From: Bacillota bacterium
Lineage (GTDB): Bacteria; Bacillota; Clostridia; Lachnospirales; Lachnospiraceae
Length of the DNA: 5,876 nucleotides
Reading direction: 5' to 3'
Assembly: GCA_023437885.1 (NCBI GenBank)
Contig: JAEZFH010000227.1
Location: forward strand, 1-5,876
The notes under the pieces were generated by a model, which was given only the letters and a program-made list of their open reading frames with translations, had not been told where the DNA came from and did not search any database. A program made the translations under genes and the position numbers. Below, one piece after another: positions 1 to 5,282 of this stretch; the stretch's first letter is position 1, and every line of letters begins with the position of its first letter.

Positions 1-303
1 ACCGTACCCCATCCCCTGCTCGGCATTTCCCAATTCCGGAACAGTCGCACCATATGGTATATTTTCCGGGATTTCGCTCCTTTTGGGAATATTCCAAATC
101 AGCCAGTGATTGAAGGCCTTGATTAAAGGAATATCTAAATCATCCATGATAATTGCAATAGAGACTGCATTACCACAAAGATTTTTTAACTGAAATGCAG
201 GGGATATGTCTACATCAAATCCCGTATGTTTTTTTGGTATAAACTCGTTATCCTCAAATGCTGGACTTTGTACCCTTAGTGTGCCATATGTTAATTCGTT
301 CAT
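1..303 (-). CDS. YbhB/YbcL-type Raf kinase inhibitor-like (PEBP) protein, partial at 3' end
   Basis: The first 101 residues of a phosphatidylethanolamine-binding-protein family member are present; the C-terminus lies beyond position 1. The start ATG at 303 has an AGGAGG (309-314) five bases upstream. The N-terminus reads MNELTYGTLRVQSPAF, followed by a DVDISPAFQLKN segment and an AIIMDDLDIP segment. The frame ends at YGATVPELGNAEQGMGYG, which matches the conserved PEBP stretch leading into the ligand pocket (family knowledge: bacterial YbhB/YbcL proteins are about 150-180 residues, cytosolic, with poorly defined physiological ligands). It lies 64 bases downstream of the MarR gene with no terminator between, so cotranscription with and control by that regulator is inferred. 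The family call is secure; the function in this organism is unknown. Confidence 0.88.
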   Translation of the reverse strand, partial: MNELTYGTLRVQSPAFEDNEFIPKKHTGFDVDISPAFQLKNLCGNAVSIAIIMDDLDIPLIKAFNHWLIWNIPKRSEIPENIPYGATVPELGNAEQGMGYG

Positions 304-367
304 AGCGTCCTCCTCTTTAATTATTAATCCTGTCTTTCCAAAAATATCTGGTGTTTTTGTAATTTTG

Positions 368-808
368 CTATTTTGATTTTTTATTCAAGTTGTCCTGTAT
401 TTTCTGCAGGACTTGAAAAACCATTGCTAACTCATTTTCTTCAATGCCTTCAAAAATTTTGCTTAGCAGCTCATATCCCAAAAACTTATTATTCTGAAAA
501 AATTCATATGCTTTATCCGTAGGACAAATACATAATGCTCTGCTGTCGTAATTTGATTTGCTTACCGTGAGATAACCTCCCTTTTCCAGAATGGAAATCA
601 TTTTTTTTGCGCTTTGTCTTGTAACTCCCATTGCTAACGAAATATCATTAACTGTTGGGTTTTTAATAGTACCTTTGTATAAAACAAGTAATAAAAACCA
701 TTGTTTCAAGGTTAGTTCATTTGACAGCTTATCTCCCTCGACCTGTATTCTGTTTGAAAGTTGAAAAATAGCCTTAAATATGTTCATTTCCGCACTTTGC
801 CGCTTCAT
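368..808 (-). CDS. MarR-family winged-helix transcriptional repressor
   Basis: A 146-residue protein of normal MarR length. Residues about 53-75 (VNDISLAMGVTRQSAKKMIS region) form the helix-turn-helix, and residues 79-98 form the wing with the family Asp and Arg (D88, R90, in YDSRALCICPT). The flanking N- and C-terminal helices would make the dimer interface. The ATG at 808 is chosen because AGGAGG (817-822) sits eight bases upstream; a second ATG at residue 8 has no such site. MarR dimers usually bind short palindromes and are released by small ligands. Here the gene's own promoter sits inside a long palindrome (827-872), so autorepression is strongly suggested. The downstream PEBP gene is probably in the same transcript. 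The ligand cannot be told from sequence. Confidence 0.92.
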   Translation of the reverse strand: MKRQSAEMNIFKAIFQLSNRIQVEGDKLSNELTLKQWFLLLVLYKGTIKNPTVNDISLAMGVTRQSAKKMISILEKGGYLTVSKSNYDSRALCICPTDKAYEFFQNNKFLGYELLSKIFEGIEENELAMVFQVLQKIQDNLNKKSK

Positions 809-826
809 ATATCAAACCTCCTCTGA

Positions 827-872
827 AATATGCAACCATCTGCATATAATTATACGCAGATGGTTGCATATT
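827..872. promoter_or_regulatory. 46-bp palindromic operator over the marR promoter
   Basis: Two perfect 17-base arms (827-843 and 856-872; arm AATATGCAACCATCTGC and its reverse complement) flank a 12-base centre that is itself symmetrical except for one A/C pair (844/855). The element covers the spacer, the -10 and the likely transcription start of the marR promoter. Length and position fit a MarR autoregulatory operator; binding is inferred. The transcribed part could also fold as a hairpin, but its placement on the promoter favours protein binding. Confidence 0.8.
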
Positions 873-877
873 GTCAA
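849..877 (-). promoter_or_regulatory. Consensus sigma-A promoter of the MarR gene
   Basis: On the minus strand TTGACA (877-872) is followed by exactly 17 bases and TATAAT (854-849), a perfect match in both hexamers. Transcription would begin near 842, about 34 bases before the marR ATG. The -10 lies at the centre of the palindrome at 827-872, and the spacer is filled by one palindrome arm, so bound repressor would exclude RNA polymerase. Confidence 0.85.
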
Positions 878-993
878 ACATTATATTTTCATCCCAATAC
901 TGCCACAAAGAAAGAAGAAATCCGTATACCCTGATATCAGCAGGAAATGTAATGCAATAAGCCGTAATTAGGCGGTTTATTAAAAAATTCTTC

Positions 994-1022
994 TGGACTA
1001 AATCGACATAAGTCATTATAAT
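994..1022 (+). promoter_or_regulatory. Predicted promoter of the 41-residue small gene
   Basis: TGGACT (994-999, four of six to TTGACA), 17 bases, then a perfect TATAAT (1017-1022). Transcription would start near 1029, giving a 5' leader of about 46 bases before the ATG at 1075. The stretch 878-993 between the marR operator and this promoter shows no credible gene. Confidence 0.55.
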
Positions 1023-1074
1023 AGATATGAATCAAATATAAAAATATCCATTATCATAAAAGGGAGTGATATCC

Positions 1075-1200
1075 ATGGCTAACAGAGATATTCGTAAAGA
1101 AGTTAAGAAAAAGAAAAAGACTGAAACAGGTGTAATGCCTTCCTTAAAGCCGATTATGCCTGAGCCCGAGGTTGTAAAAAAACCGAAAAAGAACGCATAA
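1075..1200 (+). CDS. Small Lys/Pro-rich hypothetical protein (41 aa)
   Basis: This ORF has an AGGGAG site (1061-1066) eight bases before the ATG, a plausible promoter at 994-1022 and a hairpin terminator at 1249-1317, so it has the full signature of an expressed small gene. The product begins MANRDIRKEVKKKKK, continues through a short Pro-containing middle (MPSLKPIMPEPE) and ends in VVKKPKKNA. It is strongly basic, with no signal peptide, membrane segment or Cys, and is probably disordered. A nucleic-acid or ribosome-associated role would fit the charge but is only a guess. I do not recognise a named family. An 8-bp inverted repeat (1189-1196 with 1223-1230) overlaps the stop region. Confidence 0.72.
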   Translation: MANRDIRKEVKKKKKTETGVMPSLKPIMPEPEVVKKPKKNA

Positions 1201-1248
1201 TTGTTAGGTTATACTCCTTTCGGCGTTCTTATTATGTACTATAACAAC

Positions 1249-1317
1249 AGCTACCTGTCACTTTCCGGTATACCGGGACAATTTCTTCGTCCTCCGGAAA
1301 ATGACAGGTAGCTTTTT
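1249..1317 (+). terminator. Long-stem hairpin terminator between convergent genes
   Basis: Arms 1249-1268 and 1294-1313 pair over 20 bases with one mismatch (C1260 against A1302), with a 25-base apical region, followed by a T-run at 1313-1317. This ends the plus-strand small gene. On the minus strand the mismatch becomes a G-U wobble, but no real U-run follows, so it is at best a weak terminator for the opposing gene. Confidence 0.7.
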
Positions 1318-1414
1318 ATCTTCGTTTCCTTTGTATCCTTCCTGAGCAGACACAGGCATTACTGTCCATACCCCAATCAATACTTGTTCCGAGGTCGCCC
1401 CGTTCTGCCTTCAA
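1316..1414 (-). CDS. Possible 32-codon ORF coupled to the 76-aa gene (low confidence)
   Basis: Directly after the 76-residue gene a TTG codon (1414-1412) overlaps that gene's TGA stop as TTGA and opens a frame to TAA at 1318-1316, immediately before the hairpin at 1313-1249. The middle of the peptide reads GDLGTSIDWGMDSNACVC and the tail is basic (GRIQRKRR). The composition looks like protein rather than noise and the codons resemble those of the neighbours, but the start is non-ATG, there is no independent ribosome site and no family is recognised. It could be a coupled small ORF, a frameshifted C-terminus of the upstream gene, or chance. Confidence 0.25.
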   Translation of the reverse strand: MKAERGDLGTSIDWGMDSNACVCSGRIQRKRR

Positions 1415-1641
1415 ATCTCATCTCTCTTATAATACCGGATAACCTGACCTGTAATACTTTCATAGATATGTCTCTGCCTGGCCAATGCCACTCCATAGTT
1501 GTCCAGGCTCCGGTTGATCATGCACAGAATCGGCGAGGAGAGCTTCATGCCCCGCTTTACCAACCAGTTGATTAATTTACGATGAATCTTGAACATTCTC
1601 CAATCAAACTCTAATAACAACAATAATCTCCATTCTTTCAT
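1411..1641 (-). CDS. Small basic hypothetical protein (76 aa)
   Basis: The start at 1641 is preferred over an upstream in-frame ATG at 1668 because AGGAG (1652-1656) lies ten bases before it. The protein begins MKEWRLLLLLEFDWRMFKIH and continues KLINWLVKRGMKLSSP, then NRSLDNYGVALARQ, ending GQVIRYYKRDEI. It has an amphipathic, helix-rich look with a hydrophobic N-terminal patch too short and interrupted for a clear membrane span. The pattern helix, LSSP turn, then SLD loosely recalls Spo0E-like phosphatases, but the SQELD signature is absent, so I do not assign it. A predicted promoter lies at 1761-1789, giving a leader of about 110 bases. Function unknown. Confidence 0.6.
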   Translation of the reverse strand: MKEWRLLLLLEFDWRMFKIHRKLINWLVKRGMKLSSPILCMINRSLDNYGVALARQRHIYESITGQVIRYYKRDEI

Positions 1642-1760
1642 CGCTTCACTTCTCCTAATCATTAGCATTTAGTTTACTGCAGCCTTAATCATTACTACAA
1701 CATATTGCTTGATATTATGTGATTGTATTGCGAATGGTAAATCTTGTCCTATTTCCTATT

Positions 1761-1789
1761 ATTATGAACCTGTTTATCAGAATATGCAA
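1761..1789 (-). promoter_or_regulatory. Predicted promoter of the 76-aa gene, overlapped by a MarR half-site
   Basis: On the minus strand TTGCAT (1789-1784), 17 bases, then CATAAT (1766-1761; five of six to the -10 consensus). The -35 is weak. The 12 bases at 1781-1792 (AATATGCAACCA) are identical to the outer 12 bases of the marR operator arm at 827-838 and cover this -35. The remainder of 1642-1938 is AT-rich and shows no gene. Confidence 0.4.
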
Positions 1790-1904
1790 CCAGTAATTAC
1801 AACCAGATTCAGACAATTCCATATCTTGCATACCAATTACCTATCTATTCGGTAGAATGTCCCAAAGTGTATGAATTTATACTATGTCCGCAAGCGTCCA
1901 TGCA

Positions 1905-1919
1905 TGCTGCTTCGCAGCA
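1905..1919 (-). terminator. Small GC-rich hairpin after the hydrolase gene (weak)
   Basis: TGCTGC (1905-1910) and GCAGCA (1914-1919) form a 6-bp stem with a three-base loop, 20 bases past the hydrolase stop on the minus strand. No U-run follows, so termination is uncertain; no better terminator is visible for this gene. Confidence 0.3.
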
Positions 1920-1938
1920 AAATGCGCACTCCCTTCGG

Positions 1939-2481
1939 TCAGTGCCGGCCACTCTGGAAAAGCTCCAGCACTTCCTCTATAGGAAGCACTTTAGCAAAGC
2001 GGTTTTTCCATATTTTTTCATTGTAAAATTGATAAAGCTCCTGTGCAGAAAGATACTCGTTGTCAAAGGTCGTATTAGTCTCCATTGGAATAATCACTTC
2101 AAAACCATATTCAAAAGCCGCCTTACAGGTTGTATCGATACAGTACTCTGTCTGCAGACCAACCAGAAAAATAGTATCAATTCCTCTGTGTTCCAGATAT
2201 TTCTTCAGACCGGTCTTTACAAAGGCACTATTATAGCTTTTGTCGAAAATCCGCTCACCCTCCAGAGGTGCAGTCTCATGATATATCTCCCAGCCTTGCG
2301 AACCCCGCTCCAGATCACTGCCTTCGCCGTCATCATGCCGTACATAGATGACCTCCAATCCTTTCGCCCTGGCAGTCCGCAACAACCTCTGTATATTGGC
2401 TATAACCTTCGTTCCATTATATGGATGCTCCTCAATCAAAGCTGTCTGGACATCCACTACCAATAACACTGTGCCTTCCAT
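1939..2481 (-). CDS. Isochorismatase-family cysteine hydrolase
   Basis: A 180-residue cytosolic enzyme with the complete family triad: D10 (VLLVVDVQ), K81 (FDKSYNSAF) and C114 (VGLQTEYCIDTT), the last in the usual G-x-x-T-E-x-C context that carries the cis-peptide. The length is typical. Relatives hydrolyse amides (nicotinamidase, N-carbamoylsarcosine amidase, ureidoacrylate hydrolase) or vinyl ethers; residues seen here do not single out a substrate. The ATG at 2481 is chosen because GGAGG (2487-2491) lies five bases upstream; an in-frame ATG at 2493 would bury that site in the coding sequence. The gene lies 151 bases downstream of the DUF218 gene, separated by a 15-bp repeat array and a GC hairpin, and no strong separate promoter is visible, so read-through from the DUF218 gene is likely. 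Confidence 0.9.
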   Translation of the reverse strand: MEGTVLLVVDVQTALIEEHPYNGTKVIANIQRLLRTARAKGLEVIYVRHDDGEGSDLERGSQGWEIYHETAPLEGERIFDKSYNSAFVKTGLKKYLEHRGIDTIFLVGLQTEYCIDTTCKAAFEYGFEVIIPMETNTTFDNEYLSAQELYQFYNEKIWKNRFAKVLPIEEVLELFQSGRH

Positions 2482-2494
2482 ACAAACCTCCATT

Positions 2495-2512
2495 CCGCCG
2501 CTAAAGCGGCGG
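2495..2512 (-). promoter_or_regulatory. GC-rich hairpin abutting the hydrolase ribosome site
   Basis: CCGCCGC (2495-2501) and GCGGCGG (2506-2512) form a perfect 7-bp stem around a TAAA loop. On the minus strand it ends directly at the GAATGGAGGTT element (2495-2485) carrying the Shine-Dalgarno. No U-run follows, so it is not an intrinsic terminator. mRNA stabilisation or control of ribosome access is possible. Confidence 0.6.
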
Positions 2513-2514
2513 GT

Positions 2515-2619
2515 ATACTATGATATAGTAAGCTATATCATAGCGTGCTATATCATAGCATACCATGATATGGCTAACTACAATATGGCAAACTATAATA
2601 TGACAAACTATAATATGGC
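2515..2619. repeat. Seven tandem 15-bp units between the DUF218 and hydrolase genes
   Basis: Seven consecutive 15-base units run without spacers. Units 6 and 7 are AAACTATAATATGAC and AAACTATAATATGGC; units 2 and 3 are AAGCTATATCATAGC and GTGCTATATCATAGC. The units nearest the hydrolase carry small internal dyads (CTAT...ATAG), and neighbouring units pair into larger hairpins, for example 2518-2528 with 2533-2543 (11 bp, perfect). The array starts 13 bases past the DUF218 stop. Confidence 0.8.
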
Positions 2620-2632
2620 ATATAAATCAGTA

Positions 2633-3319
2633 TCAGTCATTCGTCACATCACCGTTTCCGCTGACCGGGATTGCTTCTCCCAGATATGTGGGTTCCGGCT
2701 TCAGCAGACAATACATATAATCCTTGGTCCTGGCCAGAAGCTCTCTCAGCTCTCTATAGTTCTGTCCGGCATATGCCCGGGGGTCTGCCGCCACCCCATA
2801 GGCATCCAGTCCCAGCCTGTCGGCAACATACAATGCCCGGTACAGATGGTAGCCCTGAGTCACAATAATAAGCTTATTCGCCTTAAAGATTTCCTTGGCT
2901 CGATACATACTCTCATAGGTGGAAAACCCGGCATGATCCATGAAGATATCCGGAGACGGTATTCCTTCCGCAATGGCATATTGCTTCATAACATTCACTT
3001 CATCATAGTCTTTTCTGCCATGATCCCCGCTCATCAGAATGCGGTTGCTCACGCCGCTGTGATAAAGCAGGGTTCCCTGCTTCAGTCTGTCCTCAAGCAT
3101 TGCGCTGGGACGATTACCCTCCCAGACACCTGCACCCAGCACCAGCACGCAATCCACATCCTCCAGCTTTATAGCCTCCTCAGGTGAGAGTATCCTATTT
3201 TCTACGAACGCCTTTATATGAGCGTTCAGAATAATAATTAGCAAGGCACCGCTCATTCCACAGATGACCAGCAATAATAATATCCGCAGGATCAGGCTTC
3301 CCCACCGTCTTTGTTTCAT
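2633..3319 (-). CDS. SanA/YdcF-like DUF218 membrane-anchored protein
   Basis: A 228-residue protein. A basic N-terminus (MKQRRWG) precedes one hydrophobic helix at about residues 9-31, so the rest is expected outside the membrane. The DUF218 core follows: VDCVLVLGAGVWEGNRPS (55-72), the RILMSGDHG strand and loop (93-101), DEVNVMKQYAIAEGIP (106-121), and IIVTQGYHLYRALYVADRLG (151-170). SanA of enteric bacteria affects envelope barrier function and vancomycin exclusion at high temperature; the biochemical activity is not settled. The ATG at 3319 has GGAGG (3325-3329) five bases upstream. The same frame stays open upstream to 3580 only because the 18-bp repeat unit contains no stop; that extension would add a hexapeptide repeat and lacks a ribosome site, so it is rejected as the main start. 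The predicted promoter is at 3603-3631. Confidence 0.88.
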   Translation of the reverse strand: MKQRRWGSLILRILLLLVICGMSGALLIIILNAHIKAFVENRILSPEEAIKLEDVDCVLVLGAGVWEGNRPSAMLEDRLKQGTLLYHSGVSNRILMSGDHGRKDYDEVNVMKQYAIAEGIPSPDIFMDHAGFSTYESMYRAKEIFKANKLIIVTQGYHLYRALYVADRLGLDAYGVAADPRAYAGQNYRELRELLARTKDYMYCLLKPEPTYLGEAIPVSGNGDVTND

Positions 3320-3332
3320 ATGAACCTCCATT

Positions 3333-3346
3333 CTGCTGCACAGCAG
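3333..3346 (-). promoter_or_regulatory. Small hairpin abutting the DUF218 ribosome site
   Basis: CTGCTG and CAGCAG arms separated by two bases (realistically a 5-bp stem with a 4-base loop). On the minus strand it runs straight into GAATGGAGGTT (3333-3323), the same 11 bases that follow the hairpin ahead of the hydrolase gene. It is weak as a structure alone; its value is the shared layout. Confidence 0.4.
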
Positions 3347-3368
3347 CCTCTTATGTGAATTCCTCCTA

Positions 3369-3602
3369 TTGGCTATATGCATTCCATTGGCAATATGCAT
3401 ACCATTGGCAGTATGCATTCCATTGGCGATATGCATATCGTTAGCAGTATGCATACCGTTGGCGATATACATACCGTTGGCGATATACATGCCGTTGGCG
3501 ATATTCATACCGTTGGCGATATTCATACCGTTGGCGATATACATGCCGATGGCGATATACATACCGTTAGCGATATACATACCATTGGATATATACCTTC
3601 AC
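3369..3602. repeat. Minisatellite of twelve 18-bp units plus a degenerate thirteenth
   Basis: Twelve units occupy 3369-3584 with no spacer, consensus TTGGCGATATACATACCG on the plus strand; 3585-3602 is a decayed thirteenth. Units near the DUF218 gene favour ATGC and CCA, distal units favour ATAC/ATTC and CCG, so the array has diverged along its length. On the minus strand one frame reads as M-[YHN]-[IT]-A-[NI]-[GDR] hexapeptides continuous with the DUF218 frame. The consensus unit has no stop in any of six frames, so open frames here carry little coding evidence. The array lies in the predicted 5' leader of the DUF218 transcript. Confidence 0.95.
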
Positions 3603-3631
3603 TTGATAAACATATTTGTATATGTTGTTAA
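3603..3631 (-). promoter_or_regulatory. Predicted promoter of the DUF218 gene
   Basis: On the minus strand TTAACA (3631-3626, five of six), 17 bases, then TATCAA (3608-3603, four of six). The -35 sits at the centre of the palindrome 3618-3641. Transcription would start near 3596, placing the whole 18-bp repeat array in a leader of about 280 bases. Confidence 0.45.
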
Positions 3632-3641
3632 CAACATATAC
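3618..3641. promoter_or_regulatory. Perfect 24-bp palindrome, candidate operator
   Basis: GTATATGTTGTT (3618-3629) is followed immediately by its reverse complement AACAACATATAC (3630-3641), with no spacer. With no loop it is a poor RNA hairpin but a good dimeric-regulator site, and it covers the predicted -35 of the DUF218 promoter. It also lies downstream of the ABC-F stop (3705) without a U-run, so a terminator role is unlikely. The binding protein is unknown; the sequence is unlike the marR operator. Confidence 0.55.
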
Positions 3642-3704
3642 TCAGCATATCACAATTTCATATCTGTCTCCAACTAAATTTACTTATATTATTTTTAATT
3701 TTTC

Positions 3705-5282
3705 CTAAAGTATTACCCGGTTGGTAGCAATTTTCTCACTGAATATCCTGTCATGCTCCACGAAGATCATGGTTGGCTGATACTTAAGGATCAACTCCTC
3801 GATTTGCATTCTTGAGAATACATCCACAAAATTTAAGGGTTCATCCCAGATAAATACATGAGCCGGTTCGGCGAGGCTCTTGGCCAATAATACCTTTTTC
3901 TTCTGTCCGCCGCTGAATTCCCTGATATCCTTCTCAAACTGCACCCTGGAGAAATCCAACTGCCGCAGTACGGTCTTAAAGATGGTCTCATCCAATCCGT
4001 AATTTGAAGCAAAATCCTTCAGCCCCCCCATTAAATAGGAAGTATCCTGGGATACATAGGATATCTTTAAGCCGGGTGCGACGTAGTACCGGCCGGTATA
4101 AGCAATCTCCTCGCCCAGCAAAAGCTTAAGAAGCGTGGTTTTTCCGGAACCGTTCTTTCCCTGAATTGCCAGTCGAGCACCTCTTTGTACGGAGAAATTA
4201 ATATCCGATGCTGCTGCATGCTCCCCGTAGAACAAACTCAAATTCTCGGCTTCCATAAACCTCTTTCCCGGAAAATCCATAATATTAATCTTTAGTGTAT
4301 CTGTCTGCTCAATATTCTTAAGCAGTCCCTTCTTTTCCTCTATGGCATCCAGCTTCCGGTGTTCGATGGACTTGGCTCTCTTCATCATTTTAGCCGCCTT
4401 ATGCCCAACGGCTCCTCGGTCAGCTACATGAGTACCGATCTTGGAAGCCTCCACCCGGTCGGACCATCCCATCGCCCTTTTTGCCGCTTCGGCGAGAACA
4501 GAGATATCCTTTTTCAGCTGCTCATTCTTCTCCAGCTCATAATTATCCTGGTATTCTTTGTTCTGATTCCAACTGGAGTAATTCCCCTTCTGAACCTCAA
4601 TATTCTCCCTGTTTATGGACAGTACATGATCAATGCATTGATCCAGAAAGCTCCGGTCATGGGAGACCAGAATAAATCCCTTTTTTGTCTGAAGGTACTC
4701 TGCCAGCGTCTGGCGTCCTTCCATATCCAGATGGTTGGTAGGCTCATCAATCAATAGAAAATTATTCTTTTTTAAAAATAATGCTGCCAGGGACAGCTTT
4801 GTTCTCTCTCCGAAGCTTAAAGTAGCAAAGGGTCTTGCTAGAACCTCCGGGTCCACCTGAAGTTTTCCAATCTCCTTTTCTATCATTTCATCAATAATAT
4901 AACCGTCATGGGACTGATACAGCTCCTGGAGCCTTCCGTAACACTCCATGGCACTGTGATCCATACTCCCAGCAAGACATTCCTCCATTCTGGACTCCCA
5001 CTCGCTGTAGGGAGCAATGATATTCCTTACCACCTCCAGGGTATTTTCCGTCATATCCGCAACCTCAAAGGGGAAGTAGCTGAATTCCACGGATGAGGTT
5101 ATTGTTCCCTCGTAAGAATATCTGCCCTGCAGCAAATGAAGAAAGGTTGTTTTTCCCCTGCCGTTTCTTCCCACAAAGCCAAGCTTCCAGTCCGTATCAA
5201 GCTGAAAGCTTACATGCTCAAAAATAGTATCATAGCTGGTATCATAGCTAAAAGTTAAATCATTTACAATAATCTGTGACAT
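3705..5282 (-). CDS. ABC-F ATPase, Lsa-type antibiotic resistance ribosomal protection protein
   Basis: A 525-residue soluble protein with two ABC domains and no membrane spans, the ABC-F layout. Domain 1: Walker A GRNGRGKT (38-45), signature LSFGE (155-159), Walker B LLIDEPTNHLD (176-186), switch His208. The inter-domain linker (about 245-335) is helical and charged, with KAAKMMKRAKSIEHR near its end. Domain 2: Walker A GKNGSGKT (375-382), Q412, signature FSGGQ (456-460), Walker B VFIWDEPLNFVD (476-487), switch His510. The N-terminal FQLDTDWKLGFVGRNGRGKT stretch and the DEPLNFVD motif resemble Lsa(A)-type proteins, which bind the ribosomal E site and dislodge lincosamides, pleuromutilins and streptogramin A. 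Resistance here is inferred from family. The ATG at 5282 follows AAGGAG (5290-5295) by seven bases; an upstream in-frame TTG at 5348 lacks support. A long leader with an attenuator-like element precedes it. No clear terminator follows the stop. Confidence 0.9.
   Translation of the reverse strand: MSQIIVNDLTFSYDTSYDTIFEHVSFQLDTDWKLGFVGRNGRGKTTFLHLLQGRYSYEGTITSSVEFSYFPFEVADMTENTLEVVRNIIAPYSEWESRMEECLAGSMDHSAMECYGRLQELYQSHDGYIIDEMIEKEIGKLQVDPEVLARPFATLSFGERTKLSLAALFLKKNNFLLIDEPTNHLDMEGRQTLAEYLQTKKGFILVSHDRSFLDQCIDHVLSINRENIEVQKGNYSSWNQNKEYQDNYELEKNEQLKKDISVLAEAAKRAMGWSDRVEASKIGTHVADRGAVGHKAAKMMKRAKSIEHRKLDAIEEKKGLLKNIEQTDTLKINIMDFPGKRFMEAENLSLFYGEHAAASDINFSVQRGARLAIQGKNGSGKTTLLKLLLGEEIAYTGRYYVAPGLKISYVSQDTSYLMGGLKDFASNYGLDETIFKTVLRQLDFSRVQFEKDIREFSGGQKKKVLLAKSLAEPAHVFIWDEPLNFVDVFSRMQIEELILKYQPTMIFVEHDRIFSEKIATNRVIL

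Noticed and set aside
845..850. Divergent plus-strand promoter using TATAAT in the marR operator
   Set aside because: The hexamer is a by-product of the palindrome centre; the -35 position reads TCTGAA and no plus-strand gene follows closely.
774..1016. 80-codon minus-strand frame over the marR operator
   Set aside because: It runs through the promoter and operator of marR and overlaps its start; no ribosome site or recognisable product.
1189..1230. 8-bp inverted repeat around the stop of the 41-residue gene as its terminator
   Set aside because: Loop of 26 bases and no U-run after the stem; the hairpin at 1249-1317 is a far better terminator.
1867..2466. 199-codon plus-strand frame
   Set aside because: Antisense to the cysteine hydrolase, whose catalytic triad is intact on the minus strand.
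2348..3187. 279-codon plus-strand frame across the 15-bp array and the DUF218 gene
   Set aside because: Antisense to two well-supported genes; openness comes from mirrored codon bias and a stop-free array. No ribosome site or family resemblance.
3320..3580. Upstream extension of the DUF218 protein by a hexapeptide repeat
   Set aside because: The only Shine-Dalgarno-like bases (AAGG, 3596-3599) are about 15 bases from the first ATG, while GGAGG is ideally placed before 3319; the array unit lacks stops in any frame.
3369..3602. CRISPR array
   Set aside because: Units are contiguous 18-mers with no spacers, and no cas genes are present.
3369..3677. Plus-strand repeat proteins (LAIYIP or GDIHTV hexapeptides)
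   Set aside because: Trivial translations of the stop-free 18-bp unit; no promoter or ribosome site and no non-repeat domain.
4359..4757. Plus-strand frames inside the ABC-F gene (also 4481-4675 and 4908-5096)
   Set aside because: Shadows of the conserved ABC-F coding sequence on the opposite strand.
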